A stretch of DNA of 64,000 nt from Paenibacillus thiaminolyticus (GTDB lineage: Bacteria > Bacillota > Bacilli > Paenibacillales > Paenibacillaceae). A program made the translations under genes and the position numbers. The notes under the pieces are model-generated. The model searched no databases. It was given only the letters and a program-made list of their open reading frames with translations, and was not told the origin of the DNA. The stretch covers positions 1,240,001-1,304,000 of the forward strand of contig NZ_CP041405.1 in the NCBI RefSeq assembly GCF_007066085.1, in the 5' to 3' direction. Below, one piece after another: positions 45,715-54,743 of this stretch (its first letter is position 1; each line of letters starts with the position of its first letter).

Positions 45715-46029
45715 ATGCTAAAACTACCATCCAACGAAGTGACGGCGGGTATGCTCGTAATGATGCTCTATTTTTTGAAAAACGGCTTACCAAGTAAAGA
45801 TGCCTATCAGAAATTAGCTGATAGGCTAGGATTATCAGCGGCGCAGCGTAATGCCAGAATGCACCGCGATCAACGTTTGCATTGGGAGAACCGAGTTCAA
45901 CAAGCCGTTCGGCTATTAAGAGACCTTGGTTACCTGCAACCTTATGTTCCAGGGAAGAACAGAGGGTACTGGGAGCTTTCCGATGAAGCAAGAGCATTAT
46001 TTGACCGTATAGCAAGTGTAACAGCATAG
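45715..46029 (+). CDS. Stand-alone Mrr N-terminal (winged-helix) domain protein
   Basis: The 104-residue protein matches the pattern of the Mrr_N domain that precedes the nuclease of Mrr restriction enzymes: LADRLGLSAAQRNARMHRDQ, then ENRVQQAVRLLRDLGYL and RGYWELSDEARALFD. There is no catalytic domain, so it probably binds DNA or is a leftover. AAAGGAGG lies 11 bases before the ATG at 45715 and only two before the ATG at 45706. The 296 bases before it hold no gene I can support. Confidence 0.65.
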   Translation: MLKLPSNEVTAGMLVMMLYFLKNGLPSKDAYQKLADRLGLSAAQRNARMHRDQRLHWENRVQQAVRLLRDLGYLQPYVPGKNRGYWELSDEARALFDRIASVTA

Positions 46030-46059
46030 TCGCAGTCCTCGTATCGAAATAATGGTCAT

Positions 46060-46101
46060 GAAGAAGCCCCCGGCGGGATGTACCCGCTTGCGGGGCTTCG
46101 C
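46060..46101 (+). terminator. GC-rich hairpin after the Mrr_N-like gene
   Basis: GAAGCCCC...CGGGGCTTC with an inner GGCGGG/CCCGC stem forms a strong hairpin 32 bases after the stop. There is no T-run, so termination is only probable. Confidence 0.5.
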
Positions 46102-46212
46102 CTTCACAACTTGCGTATTTCTTCTTCTGGGAGACCGATAACTGCTCACGCCTTATAAACGTTATCCCCATGCTTCAGGAGCGGAAATATGCGGTTCTAT
46201 AGTTATTTCTGA

Positions 46213-46329
46213 CTATCCGGTCATAGAAAGGAATGCCCCATAAAGCAAGGCAGGGAACCAGAGCAGCATCATGAGCCCCGATACGACATTAAGTAATATA
46301 CAAAATACAAAACAAGTCTCATTTTTCAT
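46213..46329 (-). CDS. Possible small membrane protein, 38 codons
   Basis: An ATG nine bases after AAAGGGG opens a 38-codon frame. Residues 7-34 are almost wholly hydrophobic (it starts MKNETCFVFCILLNVVSGLM), as for a one-pass membrane peptide. No homologue is recognised. The ribosome binding site and single clean helix make it credible. Confidence 0.45.
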   Translation of the reverse strand: MKNETCFVFCILLNVVSGLMMLLWFPALLYGAFLSMTG

Positions 46330-46539
46330 GGGTAAGATCCCCTTTATGTGTGGGCCTCCAAAGAAAGATCGCTACCACTGGGCAGGTTGAAAAATTTATG
46401 TATTTCTTTTAGCTTACCACATATTGGGTTTTGAATAAATAAAAAAATGACGCCTGAATGGGACTGATTGAAGGTTGAACGGGTAAATATGACGGAAATT
46501 CGTGTGTGACACGTTGAGTATTAGTAAAGCCCCGTTTAT

Positions 46540-46853
46540 TCAACAGGGCCATTTCGGAATGGTTAACGTTTTCTTCACAGCCTTCTCCGTCATATAGTCA
46601 CGGAATGGCGGCATCCATACGTCGATGAGAACAGCCGACTCATTAGCTTCGAGTCTAAGGTCAAGCGCACGGGTTGGTTCCGGAATCTCTTCTCCGTCTT
46701 GTTCCATACCGTACAGATGTAAGGCAAGACATTCTTTTCATACGGAACGCCTCTTCGTCGGTCTCTCCGCAAGAAAATGCTCTAGGTAAACTTGACGGAA
46801 ATACCATCATCTCCATAATCGAAGATCGCAGGAAAGATATATCGGTCGTTCAT
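46540..46853 (-). pseudogene. hicB-like antitoxin pseudogene
   Basis: Reading through two frame changes restores a HicB-type antitoxin: MNDRYIFPAIFDYGDDGIS, then LPRAFSCGETDEEAFRM, then ECLALHLYGMEQDGEE followed by a long stretch ending MTEKAVKKTLTIPKW. The first break lies near 46795 (a few bases lost) and the second near 46740 (one base gained or two lost). The C-terminal DNA-binding part is missing; the frame stops right after IPKW. No intact hicA toxin is adjacent. The antitoxin part of a former toxin-antitoxin module has decayed here. Confidence 0.8.
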
Positions 46854-46937
46854 ATTTTCAACCCCTCAGCTATAGCAGGTACAATAGCGTTTTTGTGTGG
46901 AGTTCTGTAGATGTGTATAAACCTCGGGGAAATAGAG

Positions 46938-47960
46938 TTAATCCAGTACAGCCGGGATAATGCCTTCCTTAATCAGTATCCATCGATCACGGGGATTCAT
47001 GCTGAACTCGGAGGCAATAGCTACGACCAGGTCTTTTTCAGGAATGCAACAAATGACATTACCGCCATCGCCTAGTGCCGAATAGGCAAAAACTCCGTCC
47101 TCTTGGCGCAACCACCATAGATAACCGTAATGATTAGGGTTCATCGCCTTTGATTCGTCAATCCATGTCTCCGCAATAATCTGGTGATTGTCCCACATGC
47201 CACGGTTCAAATAAAGGGCACCAAATCGTGCCATATCCCGGGGAGTTAATGTAAGTCCCCACCCTCCCGTGGAGTGGCCGTGCGGGTCCGTAACCCATCC
47301 TTTTACGTTTTTCCCGAATAAATCGTCAAAGCCGAAAGATTTCATTTCAATATGCGGAATTTCTCTCATGCCGCTTGGTTTAAATAAATGGTCGTTCGCA
47401 AACTCACGGGCACTTTTTCCTGTGCTGCGAGTGAGGATGGCTGAAAGCAGGTGCGCCCCTGCGGTGGAATATTTGAAAGCTCCGATACTTCCTTTTTGAC
47501 CCATCATATCCAGCGTATACGTTACCCAATCGGGTTGCTTGCATAACTTGTCCAGCGGTTCATGCCAGTCCTCAAATGGATAGGGAGCCGTCATCGTGAG
47601 AAGATGGCGTATCGTGATTTCCCGCTTCTGCCTGTCAGCCACCGCGGGCACATATTCGGGAAAAAACTCGAGTACCTTTTGGTCAACATTTTGAATATAT
47701 CCCGCATCGATGGCAATGCCAATGAGGGCAGATAGGATGCTTTTCGTTACAGATGCCACATGGTGCGCAGCATCCGGGCCATACCCATTATAATAACTTT
47801 CAAAAGCAATGTATCCTTTTCTTGCAACGACAATACCGTTAATATTGCTATACTCGGATGTTATCACAGGTTCAAGCTCTGACAGCTTGGCAGCGTCCAT
47901 TTCCAAGGTTGCCGGGTCTGCGGCTTGCCATTGTGTAGTTGGCCAGTAGCTTCTTTGCAT
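46938..47960 (-). CDS. Serine hydrolase (beta-lactamase class C-like)
   Basis: The 340-residue protein is a PBP/class C beta-lactamase-like serine hydrolase. The SxxK motif reads SVTK near residue 71, the second motif YSTAG is near 165, and the third HxG-like region near the C-terminus reads ALGDGGN. There is no signal peptide, so it probably acts in the cytoplasm, for example as an esterase or peptidase. It sits 23 bases downstream of the MerR regulator gene and is likely cotranscribed with it. Confidence 0.85.
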   Translation of the reverse strand: MQRSYWPTTQWQAADPATLEMDAAKLSELEPVITSEYSNINGIVVARKGYIAFESYYNGYGPDAAHHVASVTKSILSALIGIAIDAGYIQNVDQKVLEFFPEYVPAVADRQKREITIRHLLTMTAPYPFEDWHEPLDKLCKQPDWVTYTLDMMGQKGSIGAFKYSTAGAHLLSAILTRSTGKSAREFANDHLFKPSGMREIPHIEMKSFGFDDLFGKNVKGWVTDPHGHSTGGWGLTLTPRDMARFGALYLNRGMWDNHQIIAETWIDESKAMNPNHYGYLWWLRQEDGVFAYSALGDGGNVICCIPEKDLVVAIASEFSMNPRDRWILIKEGIIPAVLD

Positions 47961-47983
47961 GATAGATACCTCTCTGCAAGACG

Positions 47984-48805
47984 TTATTTTTTCTTTACGG
48001 GAAAATACACTTCAGTTACCATATCTTCCGGCACTACTTGATTAGGGTCGGTTATATACACTTCATATGGTGATTTCACCAGTTCGTAGCCTTCATTTTC
48101 TACCCATTCCCTCAGCCTGGCATATACCGATGTCAGTTCTGAGTATGAACCCTTTAACAGAGATTTCGCACAAAGGCCACCGGGGAAATCTCTCGTCCCC
48201 TTTATAGACTCCACTATCGGGATAGCAAACTCGGTGTCATTGCCGGCAGGATTGTATTCCGGGCTGTGATAAATCGTCATCGGTGCGCCAAGCAGGGTAA
48301 GTTTTTCAGTCGCAATCTTTTCATAGAGGCTGCTAAAATACATTCCATATCCGGCCGCATAGTCATCACTGCTCAGCATCTGCCGCATATACAGGATATT
48401 TATTGACTCGGTTTCAACAAGTTGTACCTCAATAGTGTCAAGGTGTGACATCATTGGAATGCCCTTCTCTACACTTGAAATATCACGGTTCATTTGATTG
48501 AGGGCATATGCGAAAGCATTTATCTTTTCCTGTACTTCTTTTCGCTTGCGATTCAGGGCAGAACGAAGCTTCTCCGCTGATTGATCCTCTTCCCATTCCA
48601 GAATGTCTTTAATTTCTTCAAGAGAAAAATAATAAGATTTCAACCGGTTGATTAAAAGCATCTTTTTGAGTTGCTTGATGGAATAATATCGGTAACCATT
48701 TTCGGGATTAATCTCATCCGGATGGATTAGCCCGATTTCAGCATAATATCGAAGCGTTTTGGTAGATACTCCGCATATCTTCGAGAATTCTCCAATCGAC
48801 AGCAA
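47984..48805 (-). CDS. MerR family transcriptional regulator with effector-binding domain
   Basis: The 273-residue protein has an N-terminal MerR helix-turn-helix (SIGEFSKICGVSTKTLRYYAEIG) with the HPD..NGYRYYS wing, a coiled-coil linker (residues about 80-120) and a GyrI-like effector-binding C-terminus, as in multidrug-sensing regulators. I chose TTG at 48805, seven bases after GGAGGTGAC; an ATG at 48868 adds 21 residues with a weaker site. It probably controls the adjacent serine hydrolase. Confidence 0.85.
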   Translation of the reverse strand: MLSIGEFSKICGVSTKTLRYYAEIGLIHPDEINPENGYRYYSIKQLKKMLLINRLKSYYFSLEEIKDILEWEEDQSAEKLRSALNRKRKEVQEKINAFAYALNQMNRDISSVEKGIPMMSHLDTIEVQLVETESINILYMRQMLSSDDYAAGYGMYFSSLYEKIATEKLTLLGAPMTIYHSPEYNPAGNDTEFAIPIVESIKGTRDFPGGLCAKSLLKGSYSELTSVYARLREWVENEGYELVKSPYEVYITDPNQVVPEDMVTEVYFPVKKK

Positions 48806-48963
48806 GAGGTCACCTCCATTCTTCATTTTTACGGGCGTTAAGGCTTTATTTTTCAATAGTTTGCTCAAGTCAACCGTACACCTTACCCTACGGGCAAAGT
48901 CAACGGCAAAATAAAAAGAAACCCAACGTGCTAAGTCAAGGCCCTATTCAGTGATATTGAAAA

Positions 48964-49018
48964 TGCACCCCTTAGAATTCATCGGGCTAGGGGCCCAATG
49001 ACTATTCTAAGAAGTGCA
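48964..49018. repeat. Inverted repeat, possible insertion-element remnant
   Basis: TGCACCCCTTAGAAT (48964-48978) pairs with ATTCTAAGAAGTGCA (49004-49018) at 13 of 15 positions around a 25-base loop. Outer sequences AAAGAAACCC and CTTAGGGTTCTTT are also loosely complementary, which suggests a short mobile element. Confidence 0.5.
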
Positions 49019-49060
49019 CTACATCAACTTAGGGTTCTTTGATACGCAATTATTATTTTG

Positions 49061-49200
49061 TCATCCATTGAATATACCTAGAATCGCAGCGCCATATTTC
49101 TCTATTTTCGCTCTTCCAAAGCCTTTAACAGCGAGCAATTCCTCCATTGTTCTTGGATATTTAGACGAGTGAAGAAAAGGAAGGACTTCAACATGAACAA
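49061..49200 (-). pseudogene. HRDC-domain protein fragment
   Basis: A short minus-strand frame ending at 49061 reads SSKYPRTMEELLAVKGFG followed by AKIEKYGAAILGIFNG, which is the end of an HRDC domain as found in RecQ-type helicases. The frame is closed by a stop just upstream of about 49215 and no larger gene is attached, so it is a truncated remnant. The rest of 48869-49447 holds hairpins and no intact gene. Confidence 0.65.
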
Positions 49201-49306
49201 GCTATAGTGGAGAGATTCGTGCTTTTGATACATCTTATTTTGAGGTTATGGGCTAGAATCGAACATAAAAGAAAAATTAAAGCTGGCTTTCTTGCCACGC
49301 GCTAAC

Positions 49307-49334
49307 AGAGCCGCAGGAGTCATCCCGCGGCTCT
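49307..49334 (-). terminator. Probable spo0A terminator hairpin
   Basis: AGAGCCGC/GCGGCTCT forms an 8-bp stem about 115 bases after the spo0A stop. The following T-run is poor, so the call is tentative. Confidence 0.45.
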
Positions 49335-49447
49335 TGCGTGCAAAAATGGACCCTAGATTTCCCCGAAGACATAAAGAGAGTCTCTAAAGAGGTTGGCCTT
49401 TAGGCCAATACGTCTAGCCCGGTTCCTCGTGTGACCCCCTACTCCCT

Positions 49448-50266
49448 TCAGCTCACCTTATGCTCAATCCGCAGCTTGTCAGCGACCATCGCGATGAACT
49501 CAGAATTTGTGGGCTTCGACTTGCTGATGTTGATCGTGTAGCCGAACAGGCGGCTGATGCTGTCGATGTTGCCGCGGGTCCAGGCGACCTCGATGGCATG
49601 GCGAATCGCGCGCTCGACGCGGGAAGGCGTCGTTTTGTATTTCTCGGCAATGGCCGGATAGAGCGTTTTCGTGATCGAGCCGAGAATTTCGATGTTGTTG
49701 TACACCATCGTAATCGCTTCGCGCAAGTACTGATATCCTTTAATATGCGCCGGAACGCCGATTTCATGTATGATGGACGTAATATTTGCATCCAAATTCT
49801 TGGTCTTGCCCAATTGGACGACATTCGACTTCGAGGAGGTCATGTAGCTGCCGGCATTGGAGCTGCCTACGGACGGATTCGATGCGACCCCCGCCAGCTG
49901 CCGAATGCGGTTCGCCAGGATATCCATGTCGAACGGCTTCAGGATATAATAGGACGCGCCCAGCTGCACGGCACGCTGTGTGATGCTCTCCTGCCCGAAT
50001 GCGGTCAGCATGATGATCTTCGGTTGCGGAGACAGATTCATACTGCGTAAACGTTCTAACACGCCCAGACCGTCCAGGTGAGGCATAATAATATCGAGAA
50101 TGAGCACATCTGGCACCGCTCTCGTCTGTTCCAGGAATTGAAGCACCTCCTCGCCATTATAGGCGACACCGGTGACAACCATGTCTTCCTGTTCTGATAA
50201 AAAATCAGCTAATAAGTTCGTGAATTCTCGGTTGTCGTCCGCTAACAGTATTTCGATCTTTTGCAA
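49448..50266 (-). CDS. spo0A: Sporulation master regulator Spo0A
   Basis: The 272-residue response regulator controls entry into sporulation. The receiver domain (1-125) has the acidic pocket ADDNREF, phospho-Asp in [13 protein letters not shown] near residue 56 and the Lys in ILKPFDMD near 107. The C-terminal DNA-binding domain contains [20 protein letters not shown] and [10 protein letters not shown], invariant in Spo0A. The likely start is TTG at 50266, eight bases after AAGGGAGG. spoIVB lies immediately upstream, the conserved order. Confidence 0.97.
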   Translation of the reverse strand: MQKIEILLADDNREFTNLLADFLSEQEDMVVTGVAYNGEEVLQFLEQTRAVPDVLILDIIMPHLDGLGVLERLRSMNLSPQPKIIMLTAFGQESITQRAVQLGASYYILKPFDMDILANRIRQLAGVASNPSVGSSNAGSYMTSSKSNVVQLGKTKNLDANITSIIHEIGVPAHIKGYQYLREAITMVYNNIEILGSITKTLYPAIAEKYKTTPSRVERAIRHAIEVAWTRGNIDSISRLFGYTINISKSKPTNSEFIAMVADKLRIEHKVS

Positions 50267-50342
50267 CTTCTGATCCTCCCTTGTCAAAGTTTAGCATTCC
50301 CGTGCATTGATGTCGTTGGCTTTCCTCTACAAGAATAACTTA

Positions 50343-50459
50343 TTCGACACCAAGAATGAAATTCCTTCTGTCGAAAACTTTTTTTCTTTATTTTTTTAGG
50401 AACATGATTTATAATGTATAGTTATTCATTTTTTCTACATCATTCGCATTCCTTCGACA
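50343..50459. promoter_or_regulatory. Cluster of three predicted 0A boxes
   Basis: The Spo0A target TGTCGAA occurs at 50369-50375 on the plus strand and as TTCGACA at 50343-50349 and 50453-50459. All lie in the 230-base spo0A upstream region, consistent with autoregulation. Confidence 0.65.
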
Positions 50460-50480
50460 AGCAAAAGGCGAATTATCGCA

Positions 50481-50514
50481 TAAAAAGAAGGCTCACGCAG
50501 CATGTGAGCCTTCT
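50481..50514 (-). terminator. Rho-independent terminator overlapping the spoIVB stop
   Basis: AGAAGGCTCAC/GTGAGCCTTCT (50486-50496 and 50504-50514) is an 11-bp stem followed by TTTTTA on the minus strand. The spoIVB stop codon lies inside the downstream arm. Confidence 0.88.
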
Positions 50515-51830
50515 CTGCTGGAGGTCGGGGGTGGCGAGAGCACCACGCCCGCATCCTGCAGCATCCATTCAATAAAGCATCCATATCCGGAGCTCGGATC
50601 ATTGACGAATACGTGAGTAACAGCGCCAATGAGCTTGCCATTCTGAATAATGGGACTTCCGCTCATCCCTTGGACAATGCCCCCGGTCTTTTGCAGCAAT
50701 CTAGGGTCTGTAATGCGGATGACCATCCCTTTGGTTGCCGGTGACGTCTGCTTCGTCACATGAACCACTTCCAGCTTGAATCGTTCCACCTGCTGGCCGT
50801 TGACGACCGTAAGCATTTCGGCGGGGCCTTCCTGCACTTCCTCGCTAAAAGCGACAGGAATGGGCTCCTTGTACAAACTGTGCTCCGGTTGATTCGTCAT
50901 TTTGCCAAAAATGCCAAACGGTGTATTGCGTTCAATATTGCCCAATACCCGGCTTTCCTTCAAGAAATGAGCCCGCTTCTCGCCAGGCTCGCCATTTTGA
51001 CTTTTGGAAATGGAGGTTACGTTGGACTGAACAATCTCGCCCTGGCCTACCGTGATGGGCGTCTGGGTATCCATGTCGGTAATGACATGGCCAAGCGCGC
51101 CGTACACTCCTTGATCAGGAGCATAAAAAGTAAGCGTGCCTACCCCCGCCGCTGAATCCCGGATATATAACCCAAGCCGCCAGGTCTTGTCCTCCACATC
51201 ATAAGCCGGCTTCAGCTTCGTCTTGATCTCGGTGTCGCCTCGTTGAATGACCAGTTCAATCGCCTGCTTCTTCTCGCCGGCTTGGCGAACGATATCCGCC
51301 ACCTTGGTCACATCGTTAAGACGGGTTCCGTTCATGCTCATAATCATGTCACCTAACCGGACGCCTGCTTCTTCACCCGGCGATATTTTGCGCTCAGGTC
51401 CGACATGAACAAGATGGTGTCCGACGACGAGAATCCCCGACGATTTGACCTTGACGCCGATCGTCTGCCCCCCGGGAACGACCCGCAGGTTAGGAACGAC
51501 ATTGACCTTCAACGTCTTCAACGGAATGCCGCCGAACAGCTTCAGCTTCAATTCAGCCTGCCCGGTCTGGGAAGATTGCAGCGAGATCGGCTTCTGCAGC
51601 GATAAGCGGAAGGAGGTCTCGCTCTGCCCGTTGACCTTCAGAATATCAGGCCGGTCCACGGTAGCCTGCGCATGGACAGGCATAACCAGATTCAATTGCT
51701 TGTGTTCTCCTTCAAAAAGGCGCAGATGATCAGGCAAAGCCGCGTAGGTGCGGAAAGGGGCTGTGGTGCAGCATAAACAAACAATAATGGCTAGCATAAG
51801 ACCGAGCAGCCGTTTTGCGTTGGGGTTCAA
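50493..51830 (-). CDS. spoIVB: SpoIVB serine peptidase
   Basis: The 445-residue protein has an N-terminal membrane anchor (residues about 8-30), a PDZ domain (about 125-205; GEEAGVRLGDMIMSMNG) and the S55 catalytic region with Ser in QGMSGSPIIQNGKLIGAVTHV near residue 395. SpoIVB is secreted from the forespore and triggers pro-sigma-K processing. The likely start is TTG at 51830, nine bases after AAAGGAG. Gene order recN-spoIVB-spo0A is conserved. Confidence 0.95.
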   Translation of the reverse strand: MNPNAKRLLGLMLAIIVCLCCTTAPFRTYAALPDHLRLFEGEHKQLNLVMPVHAQATVDRPDILKVNGQSETSFRLSLQKPISLQSSQTGQAELKLKLFGGIPLKTLKVNVVPNLRVVPGGQTIGVKVKSSGILVVGHHLVHVGPERKISPGEEAGVRLGDMIMSMNGTRLNDVTKVADIVRQAGEKKQAIELVIQRGDTEIKTKLKPAYDVEDKTWRLGLYIRDSAAGVGTLTFYAPDQGVYGALGHVITDMDTQTPITVGQGEIVQSNVTSISKSQNGEPGEKRAHFLKESRVLGNIERNTPFGIFGKMTNQPEHSLYKEPIPVAFSEEVQEGPAEMLTVVNGQQVERFKLEVVHVTKQTSPATKGMVIRITDPRLLQKTGGIVQGMSGSPIIQNGKLIGAVTHVFVNDPSSGYGCFIEWMLQDAGVVLSPPPTSSREGSHAA

Positions 51831-51950
51831 AGGTGTCACACTCCTTTGTTGACGGAAGCTTTGACGAAAAAGGGCGTGCCCGTTTCGTAACATTAAGGTA
51901 ACCTTGACCCCAGCGTTTTATGAGTGAAAATCATTCCTCAAGCCCTTGAA

Positions 51951-53672
51951 TTACGCACCTTTTTGACGTTCAGCCAACTTCAGCATTTCTTGAGCATGAT
52001 GCAGGGTTCTTTCCGTTACTTCCACGCCGCCAAGCATGCGAGCCAGTTCGGCCACACGTCCTTGTTCCTGCAATTCCGTTACCTGGGTCGATGTGCGCTC
52101 GTCCCGCACGAGCTTCTCTATGTAGTAATGATGATCCGCCATGCACGCCACTTGCGGGAGATGGGTAATCGCGAACACTTGGCCGCTGCGGGACACTTCG
52201 GCCAGCTTCTCCGCGATCGCCTGGGCTGCCCGGCCGCTTACTCCGGTATCCACCTCATCGAAGACCAGCACCGGAATGCGATCCATCTCGGCAAATATCG
52301 TCTTCAACGCCAACATAATCCGCGACAGCTCCCCGCCGGATGCGATCTTATGCAGGGGCCGCAGCGGTTCCCCCGGATTCGGTGAAATCAGGAATTCCGC
52401 ATCGTCCCATCCGTTCTTCGTGAACCGGACGTTCACCCCGTTCACATCGAAGCCTTGTCCATCCTGAAGCCGTTCCAGCCGGACATCGAGACGGGTTCGT
52501 TCCATATGAAGATGCTGCAGCTGCTTCTCGATTCGCTTCGTCAGCTTACCGGACAATTCCCGCCGGGAATCGCTCAGTGCCTGAGCCCGCTTGGCCAGCT
52601 TCGCCAGCCTCTCCTCGCTTTCCTTCTCCAGCGCGGCAATCCGTTCATCCTTATGCTCGATTTTATCCGCCTCGGCCTGTATCCGTTCGCCATAGGCGAT
52701 CATTTCTTCCACCGTCGCTCCATATTTCCGCTTCAATCCATTCAGCTGCTCCAGCCGATCCTCGATTTGCTCCAGCCGTTCCGGATTGAATTCGATGTTC
52801 TCCCGGTAGTCGCGCAGCTGATATGCCGCATCCTCCAATTGATAATAAGCGGTCTGCAGCTGTTCGACCATGGGCTGGAACCGCGCCGCATCATACGGCA
52901 TAACGTCTTCGAGCTTCGCAATGGCGACGCTGACCGCATCCATTGCACCTTGGCCATACAATCGCTCATATGCATGATTGACATGATCCATCAGCTTCTC
53001 GGCATTTGCTAGTTTGCGCTTTTCTTCCGCCAATAATTCATCTTCGCCTACCTGGAGGTTTGCATTGTGGAGCTCCTCAATCTGAAAACGGTACAGATCA
53101 AGCATCTGATAAGCTTGCTGGCTCGTCTGCTTCAATTGGTTCAGCTCATGCTGCAGCGCCATGAAGCAGCCGAATTCTTCCCGGTAGCGCTTCTTGAGCC
53201 CAGCCAGATCTTCGCCGCCGTATGCATCAAGCCAGTCCAAATGACGCTCTACCTTGAGCAGAGATTGATGCTCGTGCTGGCCGTGGATATTGATGAGCAG
53301 CTCGCCGACTTCCCGCAGCATCGTCAGATTGACCATCTGGCCATTGATGCGGCACATGCTCTTGCCGTTAGCCGTCAATTCCCGGCGAATGATGAGCAAT
53401 TCTTCCGCATCGGCCTGAATGCCCAGCTTCGCGACAGCTTCCCATGCCGGATGGTCTGCGGGCAGATCGAAGGATGCCTCCACTTCCGCCCGATCGCAGC
53501 CATAACGCACGAATTCCGAGGAACCGCGGGCTCCCCCGATCAATCCCAGCGCATCGATAATGATCGATTTGCCGGCGCCTGTCTCCCCGGTCAGCACGTG
53601 AAAGCCTTGATGGAACTGAAGCTGAACGGATTCAATGACCGCCAGATTCGTAATGGATAATGCGATTAACAT
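51951..53672 (-). CDS. recN: DNA repair protein RecN
   Basis: The 573-residue SMC-like ATPase helps in double-strand break repair. The Walker A motif GETGAGKSIIIDAL is at residues 30-43, two long coiled-coil arms span about 150-380, and the signature SGGELSRIMLALK and Walker B VLVFDEVDTGVSG lie in the C-terminal third. Length is typical. It follows argR by 23 bases. Confidence 0.97.
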   Translation of the reverse strand: MLIALSITNLAVIESVQLQFHQGFHVLTGETGAGKSIIIDALGLIGGARGSSEFVRYGCDRAEVEASFDLPADHPAWEAVAKLGIQADAEELLIIRRELTANGKSMCRINGQMVNLTMLREVGELLINIHGQHEHQSLLKVERHLDWLDAYGGEDLAGLKKRYREEFGCFMALQHELNQLKQTSQQAYQMLDLYRFQIEELHNANLQVGEDELLAEEKRKLANAEKLMDHVNHAYERLYGQGAMDAVSVAIAKLEDVMPYDAARFQPMVEQLQTAYYQLEDAAYQLRDYRENIEFNPERLEQIEDRLEQLNGLKRKYGATVEEMIAYGERIQAEADKIEHKDERIAALEKESEERLAKLAKRAQALSDSRRELSGKLTKRIEKQLQHLHMERTRLDVRLERLQDGQGFDVNGVNVRFTKNGWDDAEFLISPNPGEPLRPLHKIASGGELSRIMLALKTIFAEMDRIPVLVFDEVDTGVSGRAAQAIAEKLAEVSRSGQVFAITHLPQVACMADHHYYIEKLVRDERTSTQVTELQEQGRVAELARMLGGVEVTERTLHHAQEMLKLAERQKGA

Positions 53673-53695
53673 GGACTTCCCTCCCAGGATGCCGT

Positions 53696-54145
53696 TTACG
53701 AAATATACTCTTCAATTTGCGCTACGACTTGGTCGCTTTGTTGCTTGGTCCGGCAAATGATAAGTATCGTGTCGTCTCCGCAGACGGTGCCCATTATCTC
53801 TGGCCACTCGATGCTATCCATCAATACGGCAATGGCGTTTGCCGTGCCAGGCAGACATTTAATCACGACCAGATTTTCCGTGCTATCGATGCTGATGAAG
53901 TTATCCAGCAGCGCCCGCTTCAGCTTTTGGGCCGGGTTGAAGCGCTGGTCAACCGGCAGCGAATATTTGTACCGCCCGTCTTTCATCGGAACTTTGATCA
54001 AATGCAGCTCCTTCATGTCCCTGGACACGGTTGCCTGCGTCACGTGGTAGCCTGCGCTCCGTAAGGCATCGACTAATTCATCCTGGGTTTCGATCTCGTT
54101 GTTCATAATGATTTCCCTAATTTTGATATGTCGTTGACCTTTCAT
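53696..54145 (-). CDS. argR: Arginine repressor ArgR/AhrC
   Basis: The 149-residue hexameric regulator has the N-terminal winged helix ([21 protein letters not shown], then [14 protein letters not shown]) and the C-terminal arginine-binding domain with [12 protein letters not shown] and [13 protein letters not shown]. It represses arginine synthesis and activates catabolism. Location between recN and tlyA matches ahrC of Bacillus. Confidence 0.96.
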   Translation of the reverse strand: MKGQRHIKIREIIMNNEIETQDELVDALRSAGYHVTQATVSRDMKELHLIKVPMKDGRYKYSLPVDQRFNPAQKLKRALLDNFISIDSTENLVVIKCLPGTANAIAVLMDSIEWPEIMGTVCGDDTILIICRTKQQSDQVVAQIEEYIS

Positions 54146-54227
54146 GTGAGCCCTCCGTTTTTGTTCCTTCTACTCTTGGCCTTGGCCGCAGCCAGCAAGA
54201 CGGTTGTTAATTATACTTAGTATAGCC

Positions 54228-54743
54228 TTATTCGCCGTGGACATAGGCTTCCCCCCAGTCCATGCGAATCAGGCGCACCCTGCGTTCCAACATATCTACC
54301 ACGAGCAGGCCGGCGCTCTCGGGATAGGCGGCGAAGTAAGGCATCCATTGCCGCTTCATGCCGCTTCCGTCCCAATCGAGCTTCATCCGTTCGCGTGCGA
54401 TACGAACAATATACCATTGATTGTCGCGTTTGACGATCATGTCGATCCAGATGCGGGCCTCGATCTCCTCATCTTCTAACGTGAAGTGCAAGGGCATGCA
54501 GAACTTGCCGCCGATGAGCTCATAGCCAGCATCCTCGACCAGCTCCAGAGCCTCCTCATCCTCAGGAAACCGATCGCTCAAGCAGATATCCTCCATCGGC
54601 TCGGGAGAATGCGCGTACGTCCGCAAGCCGAAGCAGATCCAAATCAATACCCCGATGAAAATCAATCCCATTACCCATATATCGCTCAATGGAATCACCA
54701 CCCCGCTATGATGGACAGACACCGCCGATGCCTGCCAATTCAT
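54228..54743 (-). CDS. Conserved-looking hypothetical protein with one membrane helix
   Basis: The 171-residue frame has a hydrophobic segment at about 22-40 (IWVMGLIFIGVLIWICFGL) followed by a charged soluble part rich in Glu, Asp and Trp. I do not recognise a family. The true start may be a GTG or TTG near residue 15, after GGGGTGGTG. It sits between argR and tlyA. Codon use matches its neighbours, so it is probably real. Confidence 0.65.
   Translation of the reverse strand: MNWQASAVSVHHSGVVIPLSDIWVMGLIFIGVLIWICFGLRTYAHSPEPMEDICLSDRFPEDEEALELVEDAGYELIGGKFCMPLHFTLEDEEIEARIWIDMIVKRDNQWYIVRIARERMKLDWDGSGMKRQWMPYFAAYPESAGLLVVDMLERRVRLIRMDWGEAYVHGE

Noticed and set aside
46590..46772. Minus-strand 60-codon frame as an independent small gene
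   Set aside because: It is one out-of-frame slice of the hicB pseudogene.
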